This document shows, piece after piece, positions 53,192-61,355 of a stretch of 64,000 nt of DNA (position 1 is its first letter; each line of letters starts with the position of its first letter). The translations under genes were made by a program, and so were the position numbers. Source of the DNA: Pseudomaricurvus alkylphenolicus. GTDB taxonomy: Bacteria; Pseudomonadota; Gammaproteobacteria; Pseudomonadales; Cellvibrionaceae. The stretch is taken from positions 744,001 through 808,000 of the forward strand of contig NZ_JAAQPI010000001.1 of NCBI RefSeq assembly GCF_011683955.1. The letters are read 5' to 3'. The notes beneath the pieces are model-generated. The model saw only the letters and a program-made list of their open reading frames with translations, had not been told where the DNA came from and did no database searches.

Positions 53192-54787
53192 TTAAAGCAA
53201 CTTGCCGGGATTCATCTTGCCTTCCGGATCAAACAGGTCGCACAGGGATTGAATCGCCGCCATGCCCAATGTGCCCTTTTCGCTGGGGAGGTAGTGTTTA
53301 TGGTCAAAGCCTACGCCGTGCTGGTGGCTGATGGTGCCGCCTTGCTCCACGATCTGTTCGGCTCCGGCACTCTTCAGTTTTTTCCAATGCTGGTAGGCAG
53401 ATTCGAAAGAACCGCCATGGCGGAACAGATAAGTGGTGTAAATACTGCACCCTTGTCCATAGACGTGTGACAAATGGGTGTATACGTGAACTCGCTCGTC
53501 TTCGTCCGCCAGGGCATTACGAATAGCGCCCTCTATCGCTTCAACGGTTGCGGGAACACTGCACCAGTCAACGGCGGTCTCCATTGTGTCAACCGCATAA
53601 CCTGCCTGCCACAATGGCTCACGCAGGTATGGCCCCTTAAAGCGACCGTGTGCCCAGAGATCCCCCAGCAGAGTACCGGTATCGACGCCGCCGTATTGCT
53701 CCGCGATGCCCAGCGCGACCTCCAATGCGGCTGTGCACTGTGATTCGCTACCGGTAACACCAAAGGTCAGCATGCAACGGTTGTCACCGGCGCCCTTGGA
53801 GGTCAGATATTCTTCCAGGGCGGCGACCTCTTCGCGATTGTCCGCCATACGCAAATGGGAGGTGGTCTCGACAGTATTGCTCAGGCGCATCATGGAGAGC
53901 TGAACCCGCTGTTGGGACAGATGGCGTACGGCATTAACACCGGCCTCCCAGTTGGGGAAAAACATGACATGAAAACTCTCCTGATCCGGCAGAGGTGAAA
54001 CCCGTACCTTGACCTCAGAGAGAATGCCCATGCGGCCTTCTGAGCCCAGAATCATCTCGCGAATGTCCGGGCCAGCCGAGGAAGCGGGGAACGTGGGTAT
54101 CTCCAAGGTGCCGCCAAAGGTCTCCATGCGACCACCGGCAAACATTTGCTCGATACGACCATAGCGTAGGGACTGCTGACCGCTGGAGCGGCTGGCAATC
54201 CAACCGCCCAGGGTGGCAAATTCCCAGGACTGGGGGTAATGACCCAGGGTGTAACCTTGGGCCTTGAGTTGGGATTCCACCAACGGACCCGGGGTACCGG
54301 CGCCGAAGGTGGCGATCTGGCTCTCCTTGTCCAGCGAGAGCAGTTTGTTCATACGCGCCATGGAGATCGTCAGAACCGGGCGGTCACCTTCCAGCGGGTT
54401 GATATGGCCCACAACCGAGGTACCTCCACCGTAGGGAATCACATCGATATTCTGTGCCTTGGCAAAGCTCAGCAGAGCTTGAATATCTTCCGGGCTTTCG
54501 GGCTGTGCCACACCATCCGGAAACACGCCCACTTCGCCGCTGCGAAGCGCGAGGTAGTCCGGCAAACTCTGGCCGCGGGCGTGGCGCACGCGGATCTCCG
54601 GATCCCGGCTCACCAGCGGATGCTCCGGCAAACGCGAAGCTGGTACCTTGGCGATCACTTCTTCCAAGGTAGCGTCCTTAAGGGGTGTGGACTCTCCCAG
54701 CAGCTCCTGGAGCATAGACATGGCCGCGGGGCCTATTTTTGCATCCATATCCTTATTTTCTTCACCCCAACTGTTCCAACGTCGCAT
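53192..54787 (-). CDS. FAD-binding oxidoreductase, alkyl-DHAP synthase-like (AGPS family)
   Basis: A 531-residue flavoprotein of the VAO/AGPS family read from the ATG at 54787 (after GAGGTGA). The FAD-binding PYGGGTS (118-124) and SSGQQSLRYGRIEQM match the PP-loop and substrate-binding regions. Near the C-terminus ISHQHGVGFDHKHYLP is comparable to the His motif of AGPS. Eukaryotic AGPS exchanges the acyl group of acyl-DHAP for a fatty alcohol, making an ether lipid. Bacterial homologues are of uncertain role. The neighbouring GlpD-like and FGGY genes supply DHAP-type substrates, so ether-lipid metabolism is a credible inference. Confidence 0.88.
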   Translation of the reverse strand: MRRWNSWGEENKDMDAKIGPAAMSMLQELLGESTPLKDATLEEVIAKVPASRLPEHPLVSRDPEIRVRHARGQSLPDYLALRSGEVGVFPDGVAQPESPEDIQALLSFAKAQNIDVIPYGGGTSVVGHINPLEGDRPVLTISMARMNKLLSLDKESQIATFGAGTPGPLVESQLKAQGYTLGHYPQSWEFATLGGWIASRSSGQQSLRYGRIEQMFAGGRMETFGGTLEIPTFPASSAGPDIREMILGSEGRMGILSEVKVRVSPLPDQESFHVMFFPNWEAGVNAVRHLSQQRVQLSMMRLSNTVETTSHLRMADNREEVAALEEYLTSKGAGDNRCMLTFGVTGSESQCTAALEVALGIAEQYGGVDTGTLLGDLWAHGRFKGPYLREPLWQAGYAVDTMETAVDWCSVPATVEAIEGAIRNALADEDERVHVYTHLSHVYGQGCSIYTTYLFRHGGSFESAYQHWKKLKSAGAEQIVEQGGTISHQHGVGFDHKHYLPSEKGTLGMAAIQSLCDLFDPEGKMNPGKLL

Positions 54788-55058
54788 AGCCAATCACCTC
54801 TGTCAGTAAAGTTACGTCTGTTATTAACAGGGTTTATGGTATCAACGCTGGAGGGTAGAACACTGTCGGATGAGGTCAGTGGAGTCACCGATTCAGACAA
54901 GCTGGGGATTGGGGATTAGAGGCTACCAATGCGCCATAGTGTTAGCCCCAGTCCCCCGACTTGCACAAATCCAGTTAAACCGCCATTAATTAACATGTTA
55001 ATTACGCTTGTTTTGATGTACACTCAGCGAGTCCAGCCCCAAACCTGAGAAACTGACA

Positions 55059-55802
55059 ATGCCAAAACACCGCCAATACGACATGACCGTTGTTCGCGTT
55101 AGGGATATCACCCCCAATATGCGCAGGGTCACACTCGGTGGCGAGCATTATGGGGACTTCCCTTCAGACTCTGAGGGCTGCTACGTCAAATTGTGTTTCG
55201 CAACCGACGATGATTCACCGTTGATGCGTACCTACACGATCCGGCACCAACGGCATGAAGCCATGGAGCTGGATATTGACTTCGCCTTGCATGGTGATAA
55301 CGGCCTCGCCTCAGCTTGGGCGATGCACGCGCAGCCCGGAGAGACCCTTCGTATCAGCGCTCCCGGTCCGGCCAAGATCCCTGAGACCGGTTCGGATTGG
55401 TATTTTCTGGCCGGTGATATGACCGCACTGCCGGCATTGAGCGTCAATTTGGAACAGCTGCCTGCCGATGCCACTGGTTACGCCGTTATTGAGGTTACCG
55501 CCCCGGATGACAAACAGATGCTCTCAGCCCCGAAGGGGATAGAAATACATTGGGTTATTAATCCGGATGATGACTCCTCAAAATCGTTCCGAGAGACGAT
55601 AGCCGGGCTCTCCTGGCTCAGCGGAGAGGTTTATGTCTGGGCTGCTTGTGAATTTGAATCCATGCGTGCCCTGCGTCGATATTTTCGGCAGGAAAGGTCC
55701 GTCGGTAAGCGCGAAATGTATATATCCAGCTATTGGAAAAGAGGGCTGTCCGAGGGTGAGCATCGCAAGGTAAAACAGGATGACGCCAGGGATTCAGTAT
55801 AA
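55059..55802 (+). CDS. Siderophore-interacting protein, FAD-dependent ferric reductase
   Basis: A 247-residue member of the ViuB/YqjH family. An FAD-binding motif RTYTIR (57-62) and a nicotinamide-binding half with FLAGDMTALPALS and EVYVWAACEFE are present. It reduces iron bound to an imported siderophore in the cytoplasm, using NADPH. It stands alone: no siderophore transporter is visible in this window. It faces the TPR gene tail to tail across eight bases. Confidence 0.88.
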   Translation: MPKHRQYDMTVVRVRDITPNMRRVTLGGEHYGDFPSDSEGCYVKLCFATDDDSPLMRTYTIRHQRHEAMELDIDFALHGDNGLASAWAMHAQPGETLRISAPGPAKIPETGSDWYFLAGDMTALPALSVNLEQLPADATGYAVIEVTAPDDKQMLSAPKGIEIHWVINPDDDSSKSFRETIAGLSWLSGEVYVWAACEFESMRALRRYFRQERSVGKREMYISSYWKRGLSEGEHRKVKQDDARDSV

Positions 55803-55810
55803 TTGGCACA

Positions 55811-57124
55811 CTAAAAACTAAAACCCGCCCCAAACATCAGAATATTGCGGTTATAGTCATATTGTTCAATAGATGAATCGTTGTCGGTAAAACTGTAATC
55901 CGTTGTCAACGACCACTGGGGCGATAGCAGCCATTCCGCCCTTACGTTCAGGCGCAGACGATTATCCTCGCGGTGCTGGCTGAGCCCATTAATGACGTGA
56001 TCATCGTGATAATCACTGAAACGATATTCAATGCCGGTACTCAGATCCACCCAGTCCCAGTTCATGGACCATTGAGCCTTGAATGAATGGCGCGAAGCGG
56101 AGTAACTGTAGAATAAATCCTCCGCTTGCAAGTCATCCCGGTTGTCATTGTCGAAGCGATAACGCAGCTTCCAACGCCCGGCATTATGAAAGGCACCACC
56201 ATAGGTTACCTCCAGCCGCTGGGTACTGCCTTGCAGATAATCGTAGTCGGAAGCCAGACTGCTGATGGACTGTAATCGATAACGCAGTGCCCAGTGACGA
56301 CCACTGGAAAGACGGGAACCGGTACCGCCGTGCAAGCTCAAGGTGCGCAGGTAATCGTCGCCACCAAGCTGGGAGGTCTCACCTCGTGTACCCAAATACC
56401 AGCTGCCGTAGTCGGTGGGCAGGTGACGCGTGACACCCGCTTGCAGCAGATTCACATCGTAGTCGTCCACCTCATCATAGCGGGAAAAATAGCCCGTTCC
56501 TTCGAGCACCCAGCTGTCATTGCGGTCATCGCTATTACTGTACCAACTGGCCGCCAGCAGTGCCTCACTGAATCGATCCTCTTCGTCGGTGCGTTCGGTA
56601 TTGGTCGGGTCCACCACATTGTCATCACTGCCGTAGGTCACGCTGGCGGCTAACAACCAATCATCATCGGAAGACGCCGCAGAGTTCTTTCGGCGCGGGG
56701 TCCCAGAACCTGGATTCAAGCGGTCGTACTGCCGTTGCGCCAGCAGTGACAGCTCCTTTTGTTCAGAGAGTTGAGCGATATGAAAAAACAGCGCCTTCGC
56801 ACGCTCCCGATTGCCCAGCTTTTTTTCCGTCACTGCCAGGTTATAGCGAATAAGGTCATTATCAGGCTGCTTTTGCACCAGTTGTAAAAAGCGGGCGTTG
56901 GCCTCATCCCAGCGCTTCAATCGGTAATAACAGACCGCAATATTGTATAGCAGACTGGCATCATACCTATCGACCTGCTCTTCCTGCAGGTAGAGATCCA
57001 GCGCCCTCGCATAATCCCCCTGTTGAAACAGCTGCTCCGCCCGGGAGAACGCTGAAGCCTCTTGAACGCCAGCGGATATCGACACCAGAACCACGAGTGT
57101 TAGCAGATGATGATTCAACTTCAC
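55811..57124 (-). CDS. TPR and outer-membrane beta-barrel protein
   Basis: A 437-residue exported protein read from the GTG at 57124, preceded by GGGAG; a longer frame to 57196 puts a hydrophilic extension before the signal peptide. The signal peptide ends ASA. About 110 residues of tetratricopeptide repeats follow (AEQLFQQGDYARALDLYL and FLQLVQKQPDNDLIRYNLAV). The remaining 280 residues alternate in a beta-strand pattern and end GAGFSF, as in outer-membrane barrels. Function unknown; such proteins often act in export or surface assembly. A terminator separates it from the sigma-factor operon upstream. Confidence 0.82.
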   Translation of the reverse strand: MKLNHHLLTLVVLVSISAGVQEASAFSRAEQLFQQGDYARALDLYLQEEQVDRYDASLLYNIAVCYYRLKRWDEANARFLQLVQKQPDNDLIRYNLAVTEKKLGNRERAKALFFHIAQLSEQKELSLLAQRQYDRLNPGSGTPRRKNSAASSDDDWLLAASVTYGSDDNVVDPTNTERTDEEDRFSEALLAASWYSNSDDRNDSWVLEGTGYFSRYDEVDDYDVNLLQAGVTRHLPTDYGSWYLGTRGETSQLGGDDYLRTLSLHGGTGSRLSSGRHWALRYRLQSISSLASDYDYLQGSTQRLEVTYGGAFHNAGRWKLRYRFDNDNRDDLQAEDLFYSYSASRHSFKAQWSMNWDWVDLSTGIEYRFSDYHDDHVINGLSQHREDNRLRLNVRAEWLLSPQWSLTTDYSFTDNDSSIEQYDYNRNILMFGAGFSF

Positions 57125-57175
57125 AGTTTTTCTCCCAAGTAATCGTATTCGGATGAGTTCTGCATCCTGACCATT

Positions 57176-57208
57176 AAAAAGTCGCAGCCCCCTCAAATGG
57201 GGGACTGC
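57176..57208 (-). terminator. Rho-independent terminator after the coiled-coil gene
   Basis: On the minus strand a stem of GCAG-CCCCC paired with GGGGG-CTGC (one bulged base) lies 40 bp after the coiled-coil gene stop and is followed by GAC and five T. It closes the sigma, anti-sigma and coiled-coil operon before the TPR gene. Confidence 0.75.
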
Positions 57209-57247
57209 GCAGGCACACCAACCGGGCGAAGAAATCGGTTGGAGGGT

Positions 57248-57739
57248 TTACTCACCGCCTCCCTGCTGGTGTTCACGCAGCTGGTGATGACGTTCTCTCA
57301 TTCGCTCATGAAACCCTTCCCTGGCCTCTTGGTGTTCTGCGCGCACGGCTTCCACCTGCTCCCTCAGTTCTTCGTTCTCTTCCAGATAGCCCTGGATCTC
57401 CTCCCGATGTTGTTGACGCAAAGCCTTCAGCTCATCTTTTTTTGCGGTCAGCGCCTCCTCGTCGCCTGACTCCTTTAGGGCCTTCAACTCCTCTCTGAGC
57501 GCCTGCCTTTCCGCAATTTGTGCATCCAGTTCCTCTTGGGTCAGATCGCCGTTTTCAAGCATATAGTCGAGAATGATTTCTCTGGCCGGCAGAGCGATAG
57601 ACCTGGAATCGCGTACCCGTTCAGACACGACGTTCATGGTTACATCGTCCAGGTTCACCTCCTCAGCGGCCAGGTTAATGGCGTGAGTGATCATCAGCGG
57701 CGCCAGCGCAGAAGCCACAATCAGCTTGGATAATGTCAT
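57248..57739 (-). CDS. Exported His-rich coiled-coil protein
   Basis: A 163-residue protein read from the ATG at 57739, after AGGAG. A signal peptide of about 25 residues is followed by a short domain and then a long heptad-like, highly charged helix (about 70-150) rich in Glu, Lys and Arg. The C-terminus has clustered histidines (RERHHQLREH). It follows the anti-sigma factor by 17 bp. By position it could be the periplasmic sensor of that pair, comparable to CnrX or CpxP/Spy-type helical proteins, but I do not recognise the family. Confidence 0.8.
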   Translation of the reverse strand: MTLSKLIVASALAPLMITHAINLAAEEVNLDDVTMNVVSERVRDSRSIALPAREIILDYMLENGDLTQEELDAQIAERQALREELKALKESGDEEALTAKKDELKALRQQHREEIQGYLEENEELREQVEAVRAEHQEAREGFHERMRERHHQLREHQQGGGE

Positions 57740-57756
57740 GGTAAATCTCCTAATCA

Positions 57757-58449
57757 TTAAGCGGTTTTTGATTCGCGGGGCAACCTCAGTGCCGCCTCCG
57801 CGTCTTCAGCTTGGCGTGCCAAAAACTTAACGGGCAGTTCAAAGCCCTTATGTTGATTGTTATAAGTGACCGTCGCCGATATCGTCAGCGCCGGATGATT
57901 CTCAAAGCCGGGTCTCACCCGCACCGGCAACGACAGGGTGTTGGCCCCTTTGATGAGATCCACATCCCACTGCAGACGGTGCAGATCCCGAAAACCCTCC
58001 AGGCTGAGAACATCAGGCAGCGTCAGCGCCAGGTTGGCGTCCGGCATATCCGCCGGCACATGAATCACCACCAAAATCTCGCGATTTAATGGATCTGTGG
58101 TCGCGCTCTTGTCTGAAAGTAATTGCGACCATTGCAGCCCAACAAACAGGGTCAGTGCCAATATTGAAGCCGCTGCGAATCCCTTCAAAAAGCTCACGCG
58201 TTGGTGACGATGCAATTGTTGCTGCTCCGAATTTTGGCGCGCGACCCGCATCATGCGACCCAAGACGCCGGCCCTGGGTATCGGAGCACGAAATCCGTCC
58301 AGCAACCGCAGATACTTCAGATGCTCCTGGTGAAATCCCCGGCAGCGGCCGCAAATGCGCAAATGATTATCGAATACGTCCGCCTCATGAGCTTTCAGCT
58401 CACCGTCCTCAAACTCGTCGATAAGAATTTGAAAATCTTCGCAGTTCAT
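57757..58449 (-). CDS. Membrane-bound anti-sigma factor with zinc-finger domain
   Basis: A 230-residue protein read from the ATG at 58449, preceded by GGAGGAG. The N-terminal zinc-binding anti-sigma motif H-x3-C-x2-C is visible as HLRICGRC. A single transmembrane helix (about 95-118, AAASILALTLFVGLQW) follows, then a periplasmic domain of beta-strand character. It should hold the adjacent ECF sigma factor inactive until a periplasmic signal causes release. It lies 16 bp after the sigma gene. Confidence 0.88.
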   Translation of the reverse strand: MNCEDFQILIDEFEDGELKAHEADVFDNHLRICGRCRGFHQEHLKYLRLLDGFRAPIPRAGVLGRMMRVARQNSEQQQLHRHQRVSFLKGFAAASILALTLFVGLQWSQLLSDKSATTDPLNREILVVIHVPADMPDANLALTLPDVLSLEGFRDLHRLQWDVDLIKGANTLSLPVRVRPGFENHPALTISATVTYNNQHKGFELPVKFLARQAEDAEAALRLPRESKTA

Positions 58450-58465
58450 GTCCACTCCTCCGCTT

Positions 58466-59023
58466 TTATAGACGTTGAAAGTGAGCATCCGGTTGCAGAT
58501 TCAGTGCTTCTTTAAGCTTCTTTCGTCCCCGATGCAGGTGCGACTTGAGGGTACCCACAGGTGCGTCCATGATCAGGGAGATTTCGGCCAGGCTGTAACC
58601 GCTAAGATCGTGCAGGCTGATCACCGAACGCTGCTCCAGACTCAATCGTTCCAGGTGGCGAAGTAACTGGCGGTGGAAGTAATCCCGCTCCTGCATGCCA
58701 GGATGAGCCAACTCCCCTTGCAGTGCCTCGTTGTGAACGTCTTGCTGTTCAGGCTGACGTCGGTACTTGCGGTAGCGATCCACAAAACGATTGTACAGGC
58801 AGCGGCTCAGCCAGGCGGGTAAATTCTTGACCGCCATCACACTTTCCTGCTTGCCATACAGCTCCAGCAACAGATCCTGCAAAAGATCCTCGGCATCGTG
58901 AGTGTTGCCCGTGTACTGGTAGGCCTGTTGGTACAGACTCTCCAGATGTTGGGCCAGACGCTCTTCAAACCGTTCCGGTTTGCTGTGGCTAAATGCTCGA
59001 AAAAAGGAAACGATATTGTTCAT
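58466..59023 (-). CDS. ECF-type RNA polymerase sigma factor
   Basis: A 185-residue sigma-70-family factor with only regions 2 and 4. Region 2 holds AYQYTGNTHDAEDLLQDLLL and NLPAWLSRCLYNRFVDRYRK. Region 4 holds LERLSLEQRSVISLHDLSGYS and the helix-turn-helix AEISLIMDAPVGTLKSHLHRGRK. It is the first gene of a minus-strand operon with anti-sigma and coiled-coil genes. The divergent lipoprotein gene at 59268 is a likely target because it shares the 244-bp upstream region; I could not fix a promoter motif. Confidence 0.9.
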   Translation of the reverse strand: MNNIVSFFRAFSHSKPERFEERLAQHLESLYQQAYQYTGNTHDAEDLLQDLLLELYGKQESVMAVKNLPAWLSRCLYNRFVDRYRKYRRQPEQQDVHNEALQGELAHPGMQERDYFHRQLLRHLERLSLEQRSVISLHDLSGYSLAEISLIMDAPVGTLKSHLHRGRKKLKEALNLQPDAHFQRL

Positions 59024-59267
59024 ACCTTTTTAAACGACGGTAACCTAAAAAAGGTTGCGGTGGAGTTAAGATCTAACGAGTGTCAGAAACAGGCTAGCAA
59101 CCAAATGTGCAAGAAATATGGAGTCAACCGGCGAAATTGTATCAAGATGTAACCTCACCATTACTTTTGGAGACAAATCTTCCGGCTGCTGCCATAGTTC
59201 CTCTACATTTTCGTGATGGAATACGCTGTTTGAAAATTGCAGCATGTACATTATGGGAAGGTTACTT

Positions 59268-59792
59268 ATGGGCTTTATAAAACCAGTACTGATTTCAAGC
59301 CTGATATTCGGCGTTGTTGCCTGTTCTGGCCCCAACCCCAAACCTAAGGCTCCGAGGCTTAAGGAGCACTTCGCCACGTAGATCACTGAGAATGGCAGTA
59401 AAATGTTTGACTATTCGCTCGTTGCTCAGCGTCCTGATGGCGATAGAAAAGGTCGTGGTGACGGTGCGGGTAGACGTGGTCCAGGCGGGAAAAATGGAGA
59501 AGGCGGTAGACGCGGTGGTCGCGGAGGTTCTGAGGAAATGCAGGAGCACATCAAACGTGAGTTCTATCAGAAGCTGCAAGCCAAGCTTGAGGAAACCGGT
59601 TACTGTCGCGAGGGCTATATGGAGCTGGACAGTGAGTTTTCCCGTCGTCAATCGCGAGTTCGCGGAGAATGCCGGGAATCTTCTACGGACGATGATCGGG
59701 AGAAGTTCGGAGCGATGCAGACGACCGTATCTGAAAAAATGAAGCAGTTTGTTCCATTCGATTCCAGCGCCACCAGCGGTGGGTCGAGTTAG
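59268..59792 (+). pseudogene. Lipoprotein gene interrupted by an in-frame amber codon
   Basis: The ATG at 59268 follows GGGAAGG at six bases. It encodes a lipoprotein signal (FGVVACSG, lipobox VVAC) and a mature start NPKPKAPR, then meets TAG at 59379-59381 (codon 38). Beyond it the same frame stays open to 59792 with no other stop: ITENGSKMFDYSLVAQR, a Gly/Arg-rich stretch and a helical C-terminal part with two Cys. Without the TAG this would be a 174-residue lipoprotein; a CAG to TAG change would explain it. Alternatively a small protein starts at the internal ATG 59403 (129 residues). Divergent from the sigma operon. Confidence 0.72.
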
Positions 59793-59886
59793 TGCAAGTG
59801 AACTGGGAAGAATCGCACCCGGCACCCGATCTGACGTTTACCTCAGGTGCCAAACAGTAAGAACACAGCGCCAAGTGCCTGCGGAT

Positions 59887-61287
59887 TCAGCGGTGAGATA
59901 TACCGCGTTCGGCCTCGAACGCACAGATAGTGTCTGTAAATTTTTTCATAATCTTATCGATGTCATCGCAGGTAACATTCAATGGCGGCGCCAACAATAT
60001 CACATCACCAAAACGCCCCCCGTTGCTTCGACGGCCATAAACAAAGAGGCCAAGCTCTTGTGCTATCAGCCTCACTCGATCAGTAGCATTGATCTCCAAG
60101 GGAAATGGAGTTTTGGATGCTTTATCAGCCACTAACTCCACACCCAACAGCAAGCCCCGCCCGCGAATGTCACCGATGACTGTTGTTTGGTCTTGCAGCT
60201 CTCTTAGCTTTCCAACTAGGTATTCACCCATATCGCAGGTATTTTTGAGCAGATCATTTTCGGCAATTTCACTGAGCACAGCAATCCCGACTGCACAAGC
60301 GACCGGACTGGCATTATATGTATGAGCATAATTAAATCCGGTCAACGCGGACAGCTCATCAACCAAAGCCGCTGATGTCAGCATGGCTCCTAAGGGGTAA
60401 TAGCCCGCTCCCAGTCCTTTTGCAACCACAGAGATATCGGGGCGTGCTTTTGGCCATCGATGACTGGTTAAAAATGTGCCCGTTCGCCCCACACCAGACA
60501 TGACTTCGTCGTAAATCAGAAACACTCCGTACTTATCGCAAATTTGGCGTACTGCATTGAAGTAGGTCTCTGAAGGAGCGTTTGCTCCCGAGGATGATCC
60601 GCCAACAGGCTCTACGATAAAGGCCAGAACTTCGTCCTGACCCAGAGCAATTATCGTTTCTTCCAATTGCCCGGCGCACTGTAGCTCATAGGCATCTTGT
60701 GTCATTCCCTGTGGACGACGGTGACTCAAAGCAGCAGGAACGTGCCTCGCCATTGTTAGCATATCTCCAAACACTTCGCCAAAAACCGGGTCTCCGCTTA
60801 CCGCGAGCGTTCCTAAGGTCATACCATGATAAGACGGCTGGCAACTGATTAGTTTAAAACGCTGCTTTTCTCCGCGGGCATACCGATATTGACGACAGAA
60901 TTTGATCGCCATGTCTACAGCCTCTGATCCACCTGACACAAAGAAGGCTCGTTCGAATCCATCACCGGCAAGTTGTGTTAACGTATTAGCCAGCTGAATG
61001 TTCGGAAGATTTCGCGCGGTCGAGGGGAACGAGAATTCCAGTGTCTGTGCCTGCTTGCTCATCGCCTCTATGATTCCCTTGTGACCATGCCCTAAGTTAC
61101 AGGTCACTGGGCCGGAAGATGCATCGATATAACAATTTCCCTGATCATCCCAAAGGTAAATACCTTCTCCTCGAACCAACGTCGGCCGCCAATTGTCACC
61201 ATTCCCAGCGTAAAAAATATCCTGGGCACCACCTTTGTCATCGGTTGATACACCCGACTGGGTGAAACCAGTTGCCTTGTCTGTCAT
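59887..61287 (-). CDS. Class III aminotransferase, YodT-like
   Basis: A 466-residue PLP aminotransferase read from the ATG at 61287 (MTDKATGFTQ), preceded by GAGG. The Schiff-base Lys lies in SVVAKGLGAGYYPLGAM, the PLP-binding Asp in LIYDEVMSGVGRTG, and GSEAVDMAIKFCRQYR binds phosphate. In Bacillus subtilis, yodT sits in a gene set with CoA-transferase subunits (yodR, yodS), an M20 deacetylase (yodQ), an acetyltransferase (yodP) and lysine 2,3-aminomutase (kamA). The same types follow upstream here, so transamination of acetyl-beta-lysine is a reasonable proposal. Confidence 0.88.
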   Translation of the reverse strand: MTDKATGFTQSGVSTDDKGGAQDIFYAGNGDNWRPTLVRGEGIYLWDDQGNCYIDASSGPVTCNLGHGHKGIIEAMSKQAQTLEFSFPSTARNLPNIQLANTLTQLAGDGFERAFFVSGGSEAVDMAIKFCRQYRYARGEKQRFKLISCQPSYHGMTLGTLAVSGDPVFGEVFGDMLTMARHVPAALSHRRPQGMTQDAYELQCAGQLEETIIALGQDEVLAFIVEPVGGSSSGANAPSETYFNAVRQICDKYGVFLIYDEVMSGVGRTGTFLTSHRWPKARPDISVVAKGLGAGYYPLGAMLTSAALVDELSALTGFNYAHTYNASPVACAVGIAVLSEIAENDLLKNTCDMGEYLVGKLRELQDQTTVIGDIRGRGLLLGVELVADKASKTPFPLEINATDRVRLIAQELGLFVYGRRSNGGRFGDVILLAPPLNVTCDDIDKIMKKFTDTICAFEAERGISHR

Positions 61288-61355
61288 TGATTGATTCCTC
61301 AACCTCGCTTGTTTCGTTTACTCATTTGGCTAAGATACTACTTCTGTTGGTTTTT

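Noticed and set aside
59379-59381. Pyrrolysine or selenocysteine decoding of the in-frame TAG
   Set aside because: TAG is not a selenocysteine codon, and no pyrrolysine biosynthesis genes or tRNA are visible; a nonsense change is simpler.
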